From positions 1 to 38,313 of the forward strand of contig DAHXNH010000241.1 of assembly GCA_027365485.1 (NCBI GenBank): 38,313 nt of DNA, read 5' to 3'. Below the pieces are notes generated by a model, which worked only from the letters and a program-made list of their open reading frames with translations, was not told where the DNA came from and ran no database searches. The position numbers and the translations under genes are program-made. This document shows, piece after piece, positions 9,375-18,357 of the stretch (position 1 is its first letter; each line of letters starts with the position of its first letter). This stretch comes from Clostridiales bacterium. Lineage in GTDB: Bacteria > Bacillota > Sulfobacillia > Sulfobacillales > Sulfobacillaceae.

Positions 9375-10397
9375 GTGGCCAGAATGTCGTGGCAAATGTG
9401 GCTCGTCGGATTTCTGGGAGTAACGATCGGAGCGGTGGCCGTCCTCGGTCTAACAGGCCGCCCTGCCGTGGGTTTCAATTGGCCAGTCCCCCAAATCGCT
9501 GGCCAGGCAAGACCGTCGGTTACCGTAGTGCTCAACTATCAAAAAGGCCATCTCAAGGGGATGGGCACAGGGGTTATCGTTAAAGCCGCGGGAGATATTG
9601 TGACCAACTATCATGTGGTGGCCCACGCTACCAGGGTCGGGGTCATCCTGTCCAACGGACGACGCTATACAGCGAGCGTGGTGGGAACCGACCCCCCCAC
9701 GGACTTAGCGGTGGTGCACATCGCCCATGCTGGTCTGCTCAAACCAATACGCTTTGCCCCATCCACTCGGGTGGTGCCCGGAGAATTGGCGGTCGCCATC
9801 GGCAATTCTCTCGGACTAACCTACAGTGTTACCGCCGGCGTCATTTCAGCGCCCGATCGAACGGTTGAGCGTGATGGTCAAATCTACCATTTGATTCAGA
9901 CTGACGCCGCCATCAACCCTGGGAACAGTGGGGGACCCCTGCTCAATACCAGGGGCCAACTTATCGGCATCAATTCGAGTAAAATTGCTCAGACCGGAGT
10001 GGAGGGCATTGGCTTCGCTATTCCCGACAGCGTGCTCAAGGCGGTCATCGCGCAGATTTTGAAGTATGGGCAGGTCCAAAGACCTTGGATTGGAGTGGCC
10101 GTAGATGGGACTCGATCGGGCAGTGCTGGACTCTTTGTAGTTCGTGTCGAACCAAAGAGCCCGGCCGCGAAAGCAGGACTTCGACCGGGAGACTTCATTG
10201 CCAAAGTCAACGGCCATCCAATGCATACTCTCACGCAATGGACTGACGTTATCGCTTCGAGTCGTATTGGGCAGTCGCTTTCGCTGACCCTCTGGCGGGG
10301 TTCGGACCAACTGGCGGTATCCCTGCGCCTCGGTGCTCGACCAGGATCCGAGGCGCAGGCAGTCTCGGGAACGTCATCGAGGGCACCGGACTTCTGA
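9375..10397 (+). CDS. Membrane-anchored trypsin-like serine protease with PDZ domain (HtrA/DegP type)
   Basis: Protein quality-control protease of the HtrA family. A single membrane segment lies near residues 6-27 (MWLVGFLGVTIGAVAVLGL), after which the protease domain should be outside the membrane. The catalytic triad is visible: His80 (TNYHVVAH), Asp110 (PTDLAVVHI) and Ser185 (GNSGGPLL). A PDZ domain follows (KSPAAKAGLRPGDFIAKVNG). The GTG at 9375 lies seven bases after a strong AAGGAGG (9361-9367); the longer frame starting at 9333 contains this site and is rejected. The protein is about 340 residues, normal for single-PDZ bacterial members. The stop codon abuts a decayed nuclease gene. 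Confidence 0.93.
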   Translation: MARMSWQMWLVGFLGVTIGAVAVLGLTGRPAVGFNWPVPQIAGQARPSVTVVLNYQKGHLKGMGTGVIVKAAGDIVTNYHVVAHATRVGVILSNGRRYTASVVGTDPPTDLAVVHIAHAGLLKPIRFAPSTRVVPGELAVAIGNSLGLTYSVTAGVISAPDRTVERDGQIYHLIQTDAAINPGNSGGPLLNTRGQLIGINSSKIAQTGVEGIGFAIPDSVLKAVIAQILKYGQVQRPWIGVAVDGTRSGSAGLFVVRVEPKSPAAKAGLRPGDFIAKVNGHPMHTLTQWTDVIASSRIGQSLSLTLWRGSDQLAVSLRLGARPGSEAQAVSGTSSRAPDF

Positions 10398-11300
10398 ATC
10401 AGACCAGTGCGCGATCGGCTGGGTCACGGTGCGCTGGCGTGGTATGGACTGGAGTTGCCAGCGATTACCGAGCCCCTGACGTCGGTATGGTCGGTCTTGA
10501 CCATTGAAAAACGCGAAGTCGACTCGGTGTAGCGCTTAGCCGACGGGACGATTTTGGATGGGGAGTTTGAAACTGACTCGGTGGGGCACAAGGGTCTCAA
10601 ACGGGTTCTTCGCGATGCCACGATCTTGGCGACGCACTACCACACCGCGGTCACGATGGTCGTAGTCCATCGGAAAGCGCACTCGGCTGCAGCCGGCCTG
10701 GATTTAGGGGTGGTCGCTCTGCGCTTGAATCACGTGTTTTTAGCCGAGCGCGATGGGCAAGCCGCCTTCAAGCGGCTCGAGGCCAGGGTAGGGCATCCTG
10801 AAACCTGGGAGTCGGCCGATTATTTGGACCTCGCATTTTGCCGTTTATGCACGATCCGACGCGGACGCAAGAGGAACGCGCACTCTGGGCGGCCCAGCTA
10901 GCAGGACAGTTGCCGGAGCCGATCAACCGCTATGCGACGGCGATGATCATTGGGCTTACCAGTACCTTTGTGGACCCTGAGGTGCTAGACTCATTGAAAG
11001 AGGGGGATCCGGATGAATCGCTTAGTCGAAGAATTGGAAGCCGAAGCCCTGCAGCGCGGTCTAGAACAAGGGATCGAAGATGGCTTAGAAAAGGGCCTAG
11101 AACAAGGCTTAGAACAAGGCCTAGAACAAGGGCGGGTCATGGTGAGGGAAATTTTGACCCAGAAATTTGGGCCTTTGCCGCAAGATGTTCTGGCCCGGGT
11201 GAAGCGATGCGAGGCGAAGCGCCTGTTGACCGACGTAGGACCGCGGTTAGTGTTGGCGCAAGGGCTCGACGAGGTCTCGCAGATTTTGCGGAATACCTAA
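10398..11300 (+). pseudogene. Rpn-family recombination-promoting nuclease/putative transposase, broken
   Basis: Joined fragments give a protein of the Rpn/PD-(D/E)XK putative transposase type: ALAWYGLELPAITEPL, then RLADGTILDGEFETDSV, then ADYLDLAF, then LPFMHDPTRTQEERALWA, and a C-terminal coil. Three lesions are seen: an in-frame TAG at 10530-10532, a one-base loss in a T run near 10840, and a one-base gain near 11010. The N-terminus is missing, because the frame runs back into the stop codon of the protease gene. The last part (ATG 11013 to 11300, 95 residues) is open and could still be translated. The family promotes recA-independent recombination in E. coli; here it is probably dead. Confidence 0.8.
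11058..11129 (+). repeat. Six 12-bp tandem repeats encoding GLEQ-type units
   Basis: Six consecutive 12-base units encode GLEQ-GIED-GLEK-GLEQ-GLEQ-GLEQ in the C-terminal part of the Rpn-type pseudogene. The last three are near identical in DNA. Such QGxEQG heptad-like tails are common at the C-terminus of this family and probably expand and contract by replication slippage. Confidence 0.85.
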
Positions 11301-11747
11301 AGAGAAGCGCTCCGCCTAGGTCCGAGATCCTCGCAGGATGGATGGCTTTCAGCGGCGTTATCAAATGCGCCCTAAAACCCCCTAGCGTTAGTCGTGGGAA
11401 GTGTCAAGGATTTGGATGTCAGAGAACGTTGCCGGGGGGCTTGCACCGCCTCTTTAGCGTAAACTGGTGCCACTTTGACTTATCGGTTCCCTGGCCAACA
11501 TGTGGCTGAGGGAACGGTGCAGGAGAAGAAACGACGCTTTATGGGGGGGCGCGAGTCGATCCGACCCGATCCGATCCCCTCGTTCTTGTGCTCATAGTTC
11601 ATCGCTAGAAATTGGTGCAACGCCTTCAATGAGCTTTGGGGATTGCCACTACGCGGGTTTCAGTGCGCAGAATCGGGATGTTGCACACTTATTGCCTAGT
11701 TTCCTAGAGCAATCAGAGGCGATGCGATGCGCATGTCATTGTCGTCT
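11301..11747. other. Intergenic stretch without recognisable genes
   Basis: No open frame here has a supporting ribosome site or family resemblance. A purine/pyrimidine-rich section (11560-11580, repeated CGATCC/GACCCGATCC words) is the only visible pattern. It lies between the Rpn remnant and the end of a reverse-strand gene and may be further decayed sequence. Confidence 0.4.
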
Positions 11748-12074
11748 TCATGCGATGGCATGCAACAGGTGGACATACCACGGAAGTCCAACCCCGTATA
11801 TCGCAAGGATCAGAACTAAAGAGACGGTTGAGAATAAAAGCCATTGGCTAATGTCCCACGCAAACTGGGGGCGCAGTGGCCACATTACCCAGAACAACGC
11901 GACACCGACGAGATTCGTAAGAGTAAGCGTGATAAGATCGGTATCGGGAAGGGAGGCTCCCATCCACGCCAAAGCCACAATCGTTGCGGAAGCGGTGAGA
12001 CTGCCTGCGCTGGCGCTTGTCCATCCCAAAGCCCCAACGACTATGCGCCCATCACTGACAGTCAATCGTCTCAT
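11748..12074 (-). CDS. Small integral membrane protein, unknown function
   Basis: A 108-residue protein with three likely membrane segments: about residues 22-40 (SLTASATIVALAWMGA), 47-66 (LITLTLTNLVGVALFWVMW) and 78-98 (WLLFSTVSLVLILAIYGVGL). I do not recognise the family. Translation is well supported: a perfect AAGGAGG lies seven bases before the ATG. It is transcribed divergently from rlmH, and its ribosome-binding region lies next to the rlmH promoter, so the two may share regulation. Confidence 0.65.
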   Translation of the reverse strand: MRRLTVSDGRIVVGALGWTSASAGSLTASATIVALAWMGASLPDTDLITLTLTNLVGVALFWVMWPLRPQFAWDISQWLLFSTVSLVLILAIYGVGLPWYVHLLHAIA

Positions 12075-12086
12075 GTACGGACCTCC

Positions 12087-12116
12087 TTGAGTTTGAATAG
12101 GACGGGACAGTATAAT
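12087..12116 (+). promoter_or_regulatory. Putative sigma-A promoter of rlmH
   Basis: TTGAGT (12087-12092), an 18-base spacer and a perfect TATAAT (12111-12116) lie 48 bases before the rlmH start. The promoter lies close to the start region of the divergent membrane-protein gene. Confidence 0.65.
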
Positions 12117-12163
12117 CTATGCGAACTGTTCGCGGGATATAGCGGGAATTTCGGGGAGGGCTT

Positions 12164-12637
12164 ATGGCGCGACTAATCTTGCTTACTGTAGGAGTGCCTT
12201 CCGAACCGGCTATCCGCGACTTAGTCAGCGCCTACATACGCCGCATGCGCCCACCCTTTTGGGAGATGGAGTGGCAGACGGTGAAAGAGGTGTCGTATCA
12301 ACGGGGCCAAGAAACCCAAGCCAAAATCAAAGAAGCCCAAAAACTCTTAAGTAAAATTCCGGAACACGCCCTCATGGTTTTGTTGGATGTTAAAGGCGTC
12401 CAATGGAGCACAGAAGCGCTTTTGGTTGCAGTGCGGAACTGGCGGGATAGCGGACGACAGGTAGTGTTTGTGGTGGGTGGAAGCCTTGGGGTGGATTCCA
12501 GTGTTTATCAGCGCGCGGACCAGCGCTGGTCCCTATCGAAGCTCACGTTTCCCCATGCGTTGGCCCAACTCTTAGTGGCTGAGCAAATCTATCGTCTAGC
12601 CACATTAGATTTGGGACATCCATATCATAAAGCTTAG
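12164..12637 (+). CDS. rlmH: 23S rRNA (pseudouridine1915-N3)-methyltransferase
   Basis: A 157-residue SPOUT-class methyltransferase that methylates pseudouridine 1915 in helix 69 of 23S rRNA on the assembled ribosome, using S-adenosylmethionine. The trefoil-knot SAM site FVVGGSLGVDSSVYQRAD and the C-terminal signature LTFPHALAQLLVAEQIYRL ending in PYHKA are intact. The length is typical of RlmH. A GGGGAGGG site lies very close to the ATG. It is probably expressed with the oxidoreductase that starts 26 bases downstream. Confidence 0.96.
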   Translation: MARLILLTVGVPSEPAIRDLVSAYIRRMRPPFWEMEWQTVKEVSYQRGQETQAKIKEAQKLLSKIPEHALMVLLDVKGVQWSTEALLVAVRNWRDSGRQVVFVVGGSLGVDSSVYQRADQRWSLSKLTFPHALAQLLVAEQIYRLATLDLGHPYHKA

Positions 12638-12663
12638 CGACGGTTCGATAGGAGTGATGGTAG

Positions 12664-13713
12664 ATGTTACAGTTGTTTGAACCATTTTCTTGGAAAGGGT
12701 TGCAGTTAAAAAACCGGATCATGATGTCGCCCATGTGCCAATATTCGGTGTGGGATCGCGACGGTCGCCCTAATGCTTGGCATCAGACGCATTACATCAG
12801 TCGGGCGGTAGGTGGGGTCGGGTTGGTTATGATCGAGATGACCGATGTCCTGCCTGACGGAAGAATTACCGTTGGCGATCTGGGTTTGTGGGATGACCGT
12901 CAAATAGGGGCGTATCAGGTGATTATTGATGAGATTCATCGATACGGAGCTAAGGCGGGGATACAAATTGCTCATGCCGGCCGAAAGGCCGAATCACCCG
13001 AGCTCAACCCTGTCGGGCCCTCAGCCATCGCTTTTTCGGATCGTTATCGGGTTCCCCACGCGTTGACCACGATGGAGGTGGAGGACGTCGTCGAAGCGTT
13101 TCACCGAGCCGCCAAACGGGCGGTTGAAGCCGGGGTCGATACGCTGGAGTTGCATGGCGCTCATGGATATCTGATTCACCAATTTTTGTCGCCGATCTCA
13201 AATCACCGCGACGATCGGTATGGAGAGAGAACGCGATTTGGCGTTGAAGTGGTTCAAGCCGTAAGAAGCGCGATTGGGCCGAACATGCCGCTTTGGATGC
13301 GCGTGTCAGCGGTCGAGTACGACCCGATAGGCTATGATTTGGCTGAGATGGTCCCTATGGCCCGTCTCTTTCACGACGCCGGAGTGGATGGCTTTGACGT
13401 CTCGTCAGGCGGGAATGACACCAAAGGGCCGACAAAGCTTTTCCCCGGATATCAGGTGGCTTATGCTTCGGAAATAAAGAGACGAGTTGGCGTTCCCGTC
13501 ATTGCCGTGGGAATGCTCCAGGACTATGCATTGGCGGAATCCGTTTTACAGCGTGGGGATGCGGACATCATTGCCGTGGGACGAGGACTGCTTAAGGACC
13601 CCTATTGGGCCAATTCTGCTGCCCAAGCGCTCGGAGACAGCGTTCAGGTGCCTGAGCAGTACTATCGGGCTTTCCCTCATGAATTCCTGTCGCGGTCTAT
13701 CGAGAGTGATTGA
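12664..13713 (+). CDS. namA: NADPH dehydrogenase, old yellow enzyme family (YqjM/NamA type)
   Basis: A flavin (FMN) enzyme that reduces activated C=C bonds of alpha,beta-unsaturated carbonyls and nitro compounds with NADPH, with a likely role in detoxification of electrophiles. The TIM barrel has the YqjM-specific features: Cys25 in the SPMCQYS motif that tunes the flavin, the His164/His167 pair in LHGAHGYL that binds the substrate carbonyl, and the FMN-binding GRGLLKDP near the end. The 349-residue length fits the short thermophilic-like YqjM class. A TAGGAGTGATGG site precedes the ATG. It sits just after rlmH. Confidence 0.94.
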   Translation: MLQLFEPFSWKGLQLKNRIMMSPMCQYSVWDRDGRPNAWHQTHYISRAVGGVGLVMIEMTDVLPDGRITVGDLGLWDDRQIGAYQVIIDEIHRYGAKAGIQIAHAGRKAESPELNPVGPSAIAFSDRYRVPHALTTMEVEDVVEAFHRAAKRAVEAGVDTLELHGAHGYLIHQFLSPISNHRDDRYGERTRFGVEVVQAVRSAIGPNMPLWMRVSAVEYDPIGYDLAEMVPMARLFHDAGVDGFDVSSGGNDTKGPTKLFPGYQVAYASEIKRRVGVPVIAVGMLQDYALAESVLQRGDADIIAVGRGLLKDPYWANSAAQALGDSVQVPEQYYRAFPHEFLSRSIESD

Positions 13714-13775
13714 TCAGGACTTGAGTGCAGCTCCAAAGGCTTTCACGTCAAAGTGTATTGAAGGAGGGGTAAGCG

Positions 13776-14114
13776 ATGGAGTTGCAAGAAATGCAAGAGC
13801 GGGTGGAAGCGTGGATTGGTCAATTTCAAGAAGGATACTTTCCCCCACCGATTATGATGCTGCGTTTGGCCGAAGAGGTAGGGGAATTAGCCCGAGAAAT
13901 TAATCATGTCTACGGCATGAAGCCTAAGCGCCAGGATGAGTCCGAGAGTTCAGTAGCGATGGAATTGGGCGATTGCCTCTTTGTGTTGGTCTCGTTAGCC
14001 AATTCATTAGCACTGGACTTAAATCACGTTTTTGAACAGGTGATGGAAAAATTCGAAATTCGCGATCATGATCGTTGGACTCGTAAAGATTCGGGATTCG
14101 CAGGCGACACGTAG
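13776..14114 (+). CDS. MazG-like nucleotide pyrophosphohydrolase
   Basis: A 112-residue all-alpha NTP-PPase. The metal-binding pattern of the MazG superfamily is visible: RLAEEVGELAREI (EExxE) and, later, MELGDCLFVLVSLAN (ExxD). It resembles small YpjD-type proteins of Bacillus, which are thought to hydrolyse (possibly damaged) nucleoside triphosphates. The intervening KPKRQDESE loop is short and charged. A GAAGGAGGGG site precedes the ATG at 13776. The next gene is convergent, 13 bases away. Confidence 0.9.
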   Translation: MELQEMQERVEAWIGQFQEGYFPPPIMMLRLAEEVGELAREINHVYGMKPKRQDESESSVAMELGDCLFVLVSLANSLALDLNHVFEQVMEKFEIRDHDRWTRKDSGFAGDT

Positions 14115-14127
14115 CGCGGCGAACGAT

Positions 14128-14721
14128 CTACGGTGCCAGCGTCAAATACGCCATGATCAGCATGATGAACACTTGAAAGATGCCTTGGACGGCCGCCATT
14201 CGGCGAGTGCGAAAGGTCCAGCGCCTCAACAAATCGTGATTGGGATTGGGCTTGGCCATCTCGCTTAGCATCTTAAGATTGGTGGGCAACATGACGCCAA
14301 GGCCGATGACGGTCAACACGATGGCCACCACACCCGCGGCCACGACCCAGGGGAAGAGGGCGCTATGGATTGTAGCAAACCCGTCGCGATGAGCTAAGAA
14401 CCATCCCGCCGTGGCTGTGGTAATGCCTAACACAGGCATATAAAGGAGCGTATTGGGAACCAGTCGCATCTGCACCATGCGTCGTTGTTGCGGCTCTAAA
14501 TGTTTCCAAACGGGGCCTAAAATAAATCCGAGAAAAATATCCGCTCCGGTCCATAGGCAACCGGACATGACGTGGCTCAAAAGTAGGAGATAGAGATTTT
14601 GCGTTGCCAAGGCCACACCCAAGGTAGCAGGCAATAGCAGAATCCACCACGTTAGATTTTTCCATGGGATGAGGGGCATGGATTCGTGGGTTGACGATAC
14701 TCCGGCATTTTGCAAGGGCAA
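14128..14721 (-). CDS. Multi-pass membrane protein, DUF2269-like
   Basis: A protein of about 197 residues with roughly five membrane helices (near residues 24-44, 46-68, 91-111, 124-148 and 175-195). The arrangement of a His and a Gly-rich helix in LSHVMSGCLWTGADIFLG is reminiscent of DUF2269/predicted haem-like integral membrane proteins, but I cannot name a function. The start is unsure: TTG 14721 has a GAGGT just two bases upstream; ATG 14679 is possible but has no ribosome site. It ends 13 bases from the mazG-like stop on the other strand. Confidence 0.7.
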   Translation of the reverse strand: MPLQNAGVSSTHESMPLIPWKNLTWWILLLPATLGVALATQNLYLLLLSHVMSGCLWTGADIFLGFILGPVWKHLEPQQRRMVQMRLVPNTLLYMPVLGITTATAGWFLAHRDGFATIHSALFPWVVAAGVVAIVLTVIGLGVMLPTNLKMLSEMAKPNPNHDLLRRWTFRTRRMAAVQGIFQVFIMLIMAYLTLAP

Positions 14722-14914
14722 TGCACCTCGACTCTAGTAAAAATGGATATTAGTCACATCCTTGGTGTATTTCTCTGTTCATGAGGAAATTCCTGGCGTG
14801 ATCACGCATTTGGATTTAAATTGTAGGTATCTGGCTATTGCCCCTGACTAGCCCGGGGTTCGTGCGGCATGCTTATGGCAAATGCGTGGAATACCGGGAC
14901 ATCGCCATAGGAAA

Positions 14915-14943
14915 TTCACATCGATGTATTATTGGTGTATAAT
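14915..14943 (+). promoter_or_regulatory. Strong sigma-A-type promoter of the ggt/2-oxoacid dehydrogenase unit
   Basis: TTCACA (14915-14920), a 17-base spacer and a perfect TATAAT (14938-14943). The -10 lies within a perfect 12-bp palindrome GTATAATTATAC (14937-14948), which could serve as an operator. It implies an untranslated leader of roughly 180 bases before the ggt start. Confidence 0.65.
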
Positions 14944-15084
14944 TATACGGTTGATTGATGGCGTTCGGTCCATGCGAGAGCCTCTAGTCGAGGTCATCCG
15001 CTGCTAATGAGCGCTGGTCCTTAGTTCTTGCCACGTGAATCTAAAAGGGGTAAGGTTAAAACGTTCTCGGGTGCGTGTCAAACC

Positions 15085-15102
15085 CGCCGCGTTAAAGCGG
15101 CG
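15085..15102 (+). promoter_or_regulatory. GC hairpin just before the ggt ribosome site
   Basis: CGCCGC (15085-15090) and GCGGCG (15097-15102) form a perfect 6-bp stem over the loop GTTAAA, about ten bases before the GGAGGAG ribosome binding site. It may insulate or control translation initiation. I see no match to a known riboswitch core in the 180-base leader. Confidence 0.45.
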
Positions 15103-15131
15103 TAGGCTTATTGGAGGAGTGGGCAGACTCG

Positions 15132-16751
15132 ATGGCAGAAGAGAGTAATTGGCTAACCTCGAATGTCTGGGCTCGCCGGGGAATGGTGTCTTCCGGGCAT
15201 CCCATGGCCAGCCAGGCAGGGTTAGAAGTTCTGCATCGAGGAGGCAACGCCGTGGATGCCGCGGTTGCGACGGCCTTGGCCACTGCAGTGGTGATGCCGA
15301 ATATGTGCGGTTTTGGCGGAGATGTGTATGCGCTCTACAGTGAGCCTGGGGGACAGGTGTTTGCTTTGGTAGGTAGCGGCGCGCTTCCCATGTCTTATGA
15401 CGAAGCGCGACTCACATCGACCATGGCGGATCGCCTCCCTCTGCGTGGACCTCAATCCGTGGCGGTTCCAGGCGCTCTCGATGCTTATCAGACGATGCAC
15501 GAACGCTTTGGTCGACTGAGTTGGGCCGATGTGATTTATCCTGCGCTGGGACTCGCACGCGATGGTTTCTTGGTCGACTCGGTCCTGGCGCAAGACCTTT
15601 TGGATAATCAAACTGAACTCGGCCGGGATGCTTCGGTGCGAGAGCGTTTCTTTTCGGACGGACGACCTTTGAGCGAAGGCAATCTCTTGTGCCAGCCGGA
15701 ACTAGCCGAATTGCTAGAAGCCATTTTAGAATCGGGGCGCTCTGTTTTGTATCAAGGTCCAATGGCCGAGGCAATCAGCCGCACGGTCAAAGCTGGCGGG
15801 GGGTTTCTTGACCGCGAGGATCTGAAAGCGCATCGCTCGCGATGGGAACGGCCGCTGGCCTTAAATATTGATCGCTACACGGTATGGGCATCCCCACTGC
15901 CGTCGGCGGGAGTGGTATTGTTGGAAGCGCTGGCTATGGTTGAGCGAGGCGGGTTTGACTCGGACTGGAGGAATCAACCGGAAAGAGTCCATCGAGTGAT
16001 CGAGGCTCTTCGTTGGAGCTTTTATGACAGGCGCGCACGACTGGGCGATCCTGATTTCGTGGATTTTCTAGCCGAGACGCTAATTGAACCTACACATATT
16101 GACCGCCGGTTAGCCTACTTGGGTGGCAACAAGGCGAAATTGCCCTTTTCTGCTCAAGATCCGGTCAGTGAAGGAGACACGACGTCGCTGGTCGCAGTGG
16201 ATGGCGACGGCGGAGCGGTAAGTTTGATTCACAGCTTGGGATTGGCTTTTGGATCAGGGGTCTACGTGCCGGCTGGTGGGTTTTTTCTTAATAATCGCGC
16301 AGGACGATCATTTAATCGGATTCCGGGACATCCTAATCAAGCACTACCCGGAAAACGACCCATGCACACGCTGAACACGTATTTGGTGCAGGAACATGGC
16401 AAGACCCTAATAGTCGGCAATACCCCAGGTGGGGATGGGCAACCGCAGTGGAACTTAACGATTTTAATGGACCTTTTATGGGGAGGACAAAGTCCCCGAG
16501 AGGCCTTGGCGAGGCCCCGGCTAACGGTGCTGCCAGGGACCGATATGCATACGCTGGCCGAATCTGAACGGGTGGTGCTGGAGTCGCGATTTAGTCCAAA
16601 AGTTTGGAGCGACCTCGCGCAGCGCGGACATGCGATCCAAGTGATTGGACCCTACGCCGGCGGGGGTTCTGCTCAAGTGATTCGACGCGTCGACGAAGGA
16701 TTTTTGGGCGCGTCAGACCCGCGAGGCATTGGACAGACCTTGGGATTTTAG
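15132..16751 (+). CDS. ggt: Gamma-glutamyltransferase-family protein
   Basis: An Ntn-hydrolase that cleaves gamma-glutamyl amides such as glutathione or poly-gamma-glutamate after self-processing into two subunits. The large-subunit motif HRGGNAVDAAVATALA is near the start, the processing site is GDTTSLVAVD with Thr350 as the predicted nucleophile of the small subunit, and the substrate motif GNTPGGDGQPQWN is near residue 430. There is no signal peptide, so it may be a cytoplasmic YwrD-like member. An in-frame TTG at 15111 is rejected because the GGAGGAG site (15113-15119) lies inside it; ATG 15132 is 12 bases behind the site, slightly long. It heads the unit with the E3 gene starting 33 bases later. 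Confidence 0.93.
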   Translation: MAEESNWLTSNVWARRGMVSSGHPMASQAGLEVLHRGGNAVDAAVATALATAVVMPNMCGFGGDVYALYSEPGGQVFALVGSGALPMSYDEARLTSTMADRLPLRGPQSVAVPGALDAYQTMHERFGRLSWADVIYPALGLARDGFLVDSVLAQDLLDNQTELGRDASVRERFFSDGRPLSEGNLLCQPELAELLEAILESGRSVLYQGPMAEAISRTVKAGGGFLDREDLKAHRSRWERPLALNIDRYTVWASPLPSAGVVLLEALAMVERGGFDSDWRNQPERVHRVIEALRWSFYDRRARLGDPDFVDFLAETLIEPTHIDRRLAYLGGNKAKLPFSAQDPVSEGDTTSLVAVDGDGGAVSLIHSLGLAFGSGVYVPAGGFFLNNRAGRSFNRIPGHPNQALPGKRPMHTLNTYLVQEHGKTLIVGNTPGGDGQPQWNLTILMDLLWGGQSPREALARPRLTVLPGTDMHTLAESERVVLESRFSPKVWSDLAQRGHAIQVIGPYAGGGSAQVIRRVDEGFLGASDPRGIGQTLGF

Positions 16752-16784
16752 TGGTTGAGGTAAGGTAGGTAGGAGGATAGCGAG

Positions 16785-18191
16785 ATGGCGGATACGAATC
16801 AATACGATGTGGTAATTCTCGGAGGCGGAACCGGAGGCTATGTGGCAGCCATTCGAGCGGCACAACTGGGTCTGAAGACGGCTGTGGTCGATAAGGCTAA
16901 GGTGGGGGGCACGTGTCTGCATCAGGGCTGTATTCCCACCAAGGCAATGCTACATACCGCTGAGTTGCTAGATACATTTCGTCACCGAGAGGATTTCGGA
17001 CTCAGTGGCGAAGTGGCTTTGGATTATCCCGGTGCGTTGGCCAAAAAGGACCGCGTGGTCAACCAATTGTACCGAGGGGTTCAGTTCTTGCTTAAGAAGA
17101 ACAAAGTCGACGTATATGATGGATTTGGTAGACTCACCGCTGCGACGACTGTGGAAGTATCTAAAGCGGACGGCAGCAAAACAGTATTGCAGGCCAAGGA
17201 CATCGTCCTAGCGACGGGTTCTGTGCCCCGAGGATTGCCTCATCTAGATTTTGACGGCAAGCGGATTATCAACTCCGATCACGTGTTAACTATGGCAGAG
17301 ATTCCGAAATCGATCTTGATTTTAGGTGGCGGCGCGATAGGTGTAGAGTTCGCCTCTATGTATAACGACTTCGGTAGTCACGTGACTTTGGTGGAAATGC
17401 TGCCGCATATTTTGCCCCAAGATGATCTGGAAGTGGCGCGAGAATTGACGCGTCTTTTGACAAAGCGGGGGATTAAGATTTACGCCGGTGCCAAGTTCCT
17501 TCTTGATCGCGTCGAGGTGGGAACAAAGGGCGTAAGCGGCGTTATTCAAACGGAAGATGGCAAAGAAAGCAAGGTGGATGGTGAGGCTCTGCTGGTGGCC
17601 GTGGGGCGGCGCCCGGTGAGTGAGGACTTAGGCCTCGAGACCGTAGGAGTTGCCTTGGACAGAGGCTTTGTCCGGGTGGATGACCATTATCGAACGAACG
17701 TGCCACATATTTATGCGATCGGCGATCTAATTGGGGGGTATTTGTTGGCCCATGTCGCTGCTCACGAAGGCATGATTGCGGTTGAAACGATTGCTGGTAA
17801 GGAGCCTGAGCTTTTAAATCCGAACCGAGTGCCGCGAGTGACCTATTGTCGACCAGAAGTTTCCTCCATGGGCTGGACCCAAGAAGAAGCTGAAAAAGCA
17901 GGATACAGCGTCAAAGTCGGCGTTTTCCCGTTTAAAGCCAATGGACGTTCGCTGATTTTGGGCGATGCTGAAGGGATGGTCAAGCTGGTCGCTGACGCCA
18001 AAACGGATGCTCTCTTAGGGGCGCATATTGTGGGACCAAATGCCTCGGAACTGATTAACGAGATGGCCTTAGCCAGATTTTTGGAAGGGACGGCATGGGA
18101 AGTGGGAGAAAGCGTGCATGCGCACCCCACCGTCTCGGAAGTGCTTCACGAAGCCGCTCTTGCCGTCGATGGCCATGCCATTCACATCTAA
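16785..18191 (+). CDS. lpdA: Dihydrolipoyl dehydrogenase (E3)
   Basis: The E3 flavoprotein reoxidises the dihydrolipoyl group of E2 and passes electrons to NAD+. The FAD fold GGGTGGYVAAIRAAQLGL is at the N-terminus, followed by the redox disulfide Cys44/Cys49 in GGTCLHQGCIPTKA, the NAD-binding ILGGGAIGVEFA near residue 180, and the C-terminal HAHPTVSEVLHEA with the base His. Length (468) is standard. A GTAGGAGG site is upstream. Its place ahead of E1alpha-E1beta-E2 indicates a dedicated 2-oxoacid dehydrogenase complex; the 166 bases between it and the next gene hold no clear gene. Confidence 0.96.
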   Translation: MADTNQYDVVILGGGTGGYVAAIRAAQLGLKTAVVDKAKVGGTCLHQGCIPTKAMLHTAELLDTFRHREDFGLSGEVALDYPGALAKKDRVVNQLYRGVQFLLKKNKVDVYDGFGRLTAATTVEVSKADGSKTVLQAKDIVLATGSVPRGLPHLDFDGKRIINSDHVLTMAEIPKSILILGGGAIGVEFASMYNDFGSHVTLVEMLPHILPQDDLEVARELTRLLTKRGIKIYAGAKFLLDRVEVGTKGVSGVIQTEDGKESKVDGEALLVAVGRRPVSEDLGLETVGVALDRGFVRVDDHYRTNVPHIYAIGDLIGGYLLAHVAAHEGMIAVETIAGKEPELLNPNRVPRVTYCRPEVSSMGWTQEEAEKAGYSVKVGVFPFKANGRSLILGDAEGMVKLVADAKTDALLGAHIVGPNASELINEMALARFLEGTAWEVGESVHAHPTVSEVLHEAALAVDGHAIHI

Positions 18192-18357
18192 CGCGAAGAC
18201 AGTATCCGAAGTACCGATAAGAGAGGTATGATTGCATGGTGTGGTCTCGAGATTTCGGTCAAGAGCTCAAAAGCATTAGAACGCGTGGTCGCCTAGGAAC
18301 GAGTGTTGGAGTGCCCTTGACGGCCATGGAACACGAACCTGAAAGGGGAGATTTCGG

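Noticed and set aside
11301-11509. Forward frame running from the Rpn region to 11509
   Set aside because: Its first part is a pseudogene fragment; after about 11020 it is out of frame with the nuclease and has arginine-rich shadow composition.
14944-15084. T-box or known riboswitch in the ggt leader
   Set aside because: No T-box AGGGUGGnACCGCG core, nor a recognisable cobalamin, TPP or SAM core.
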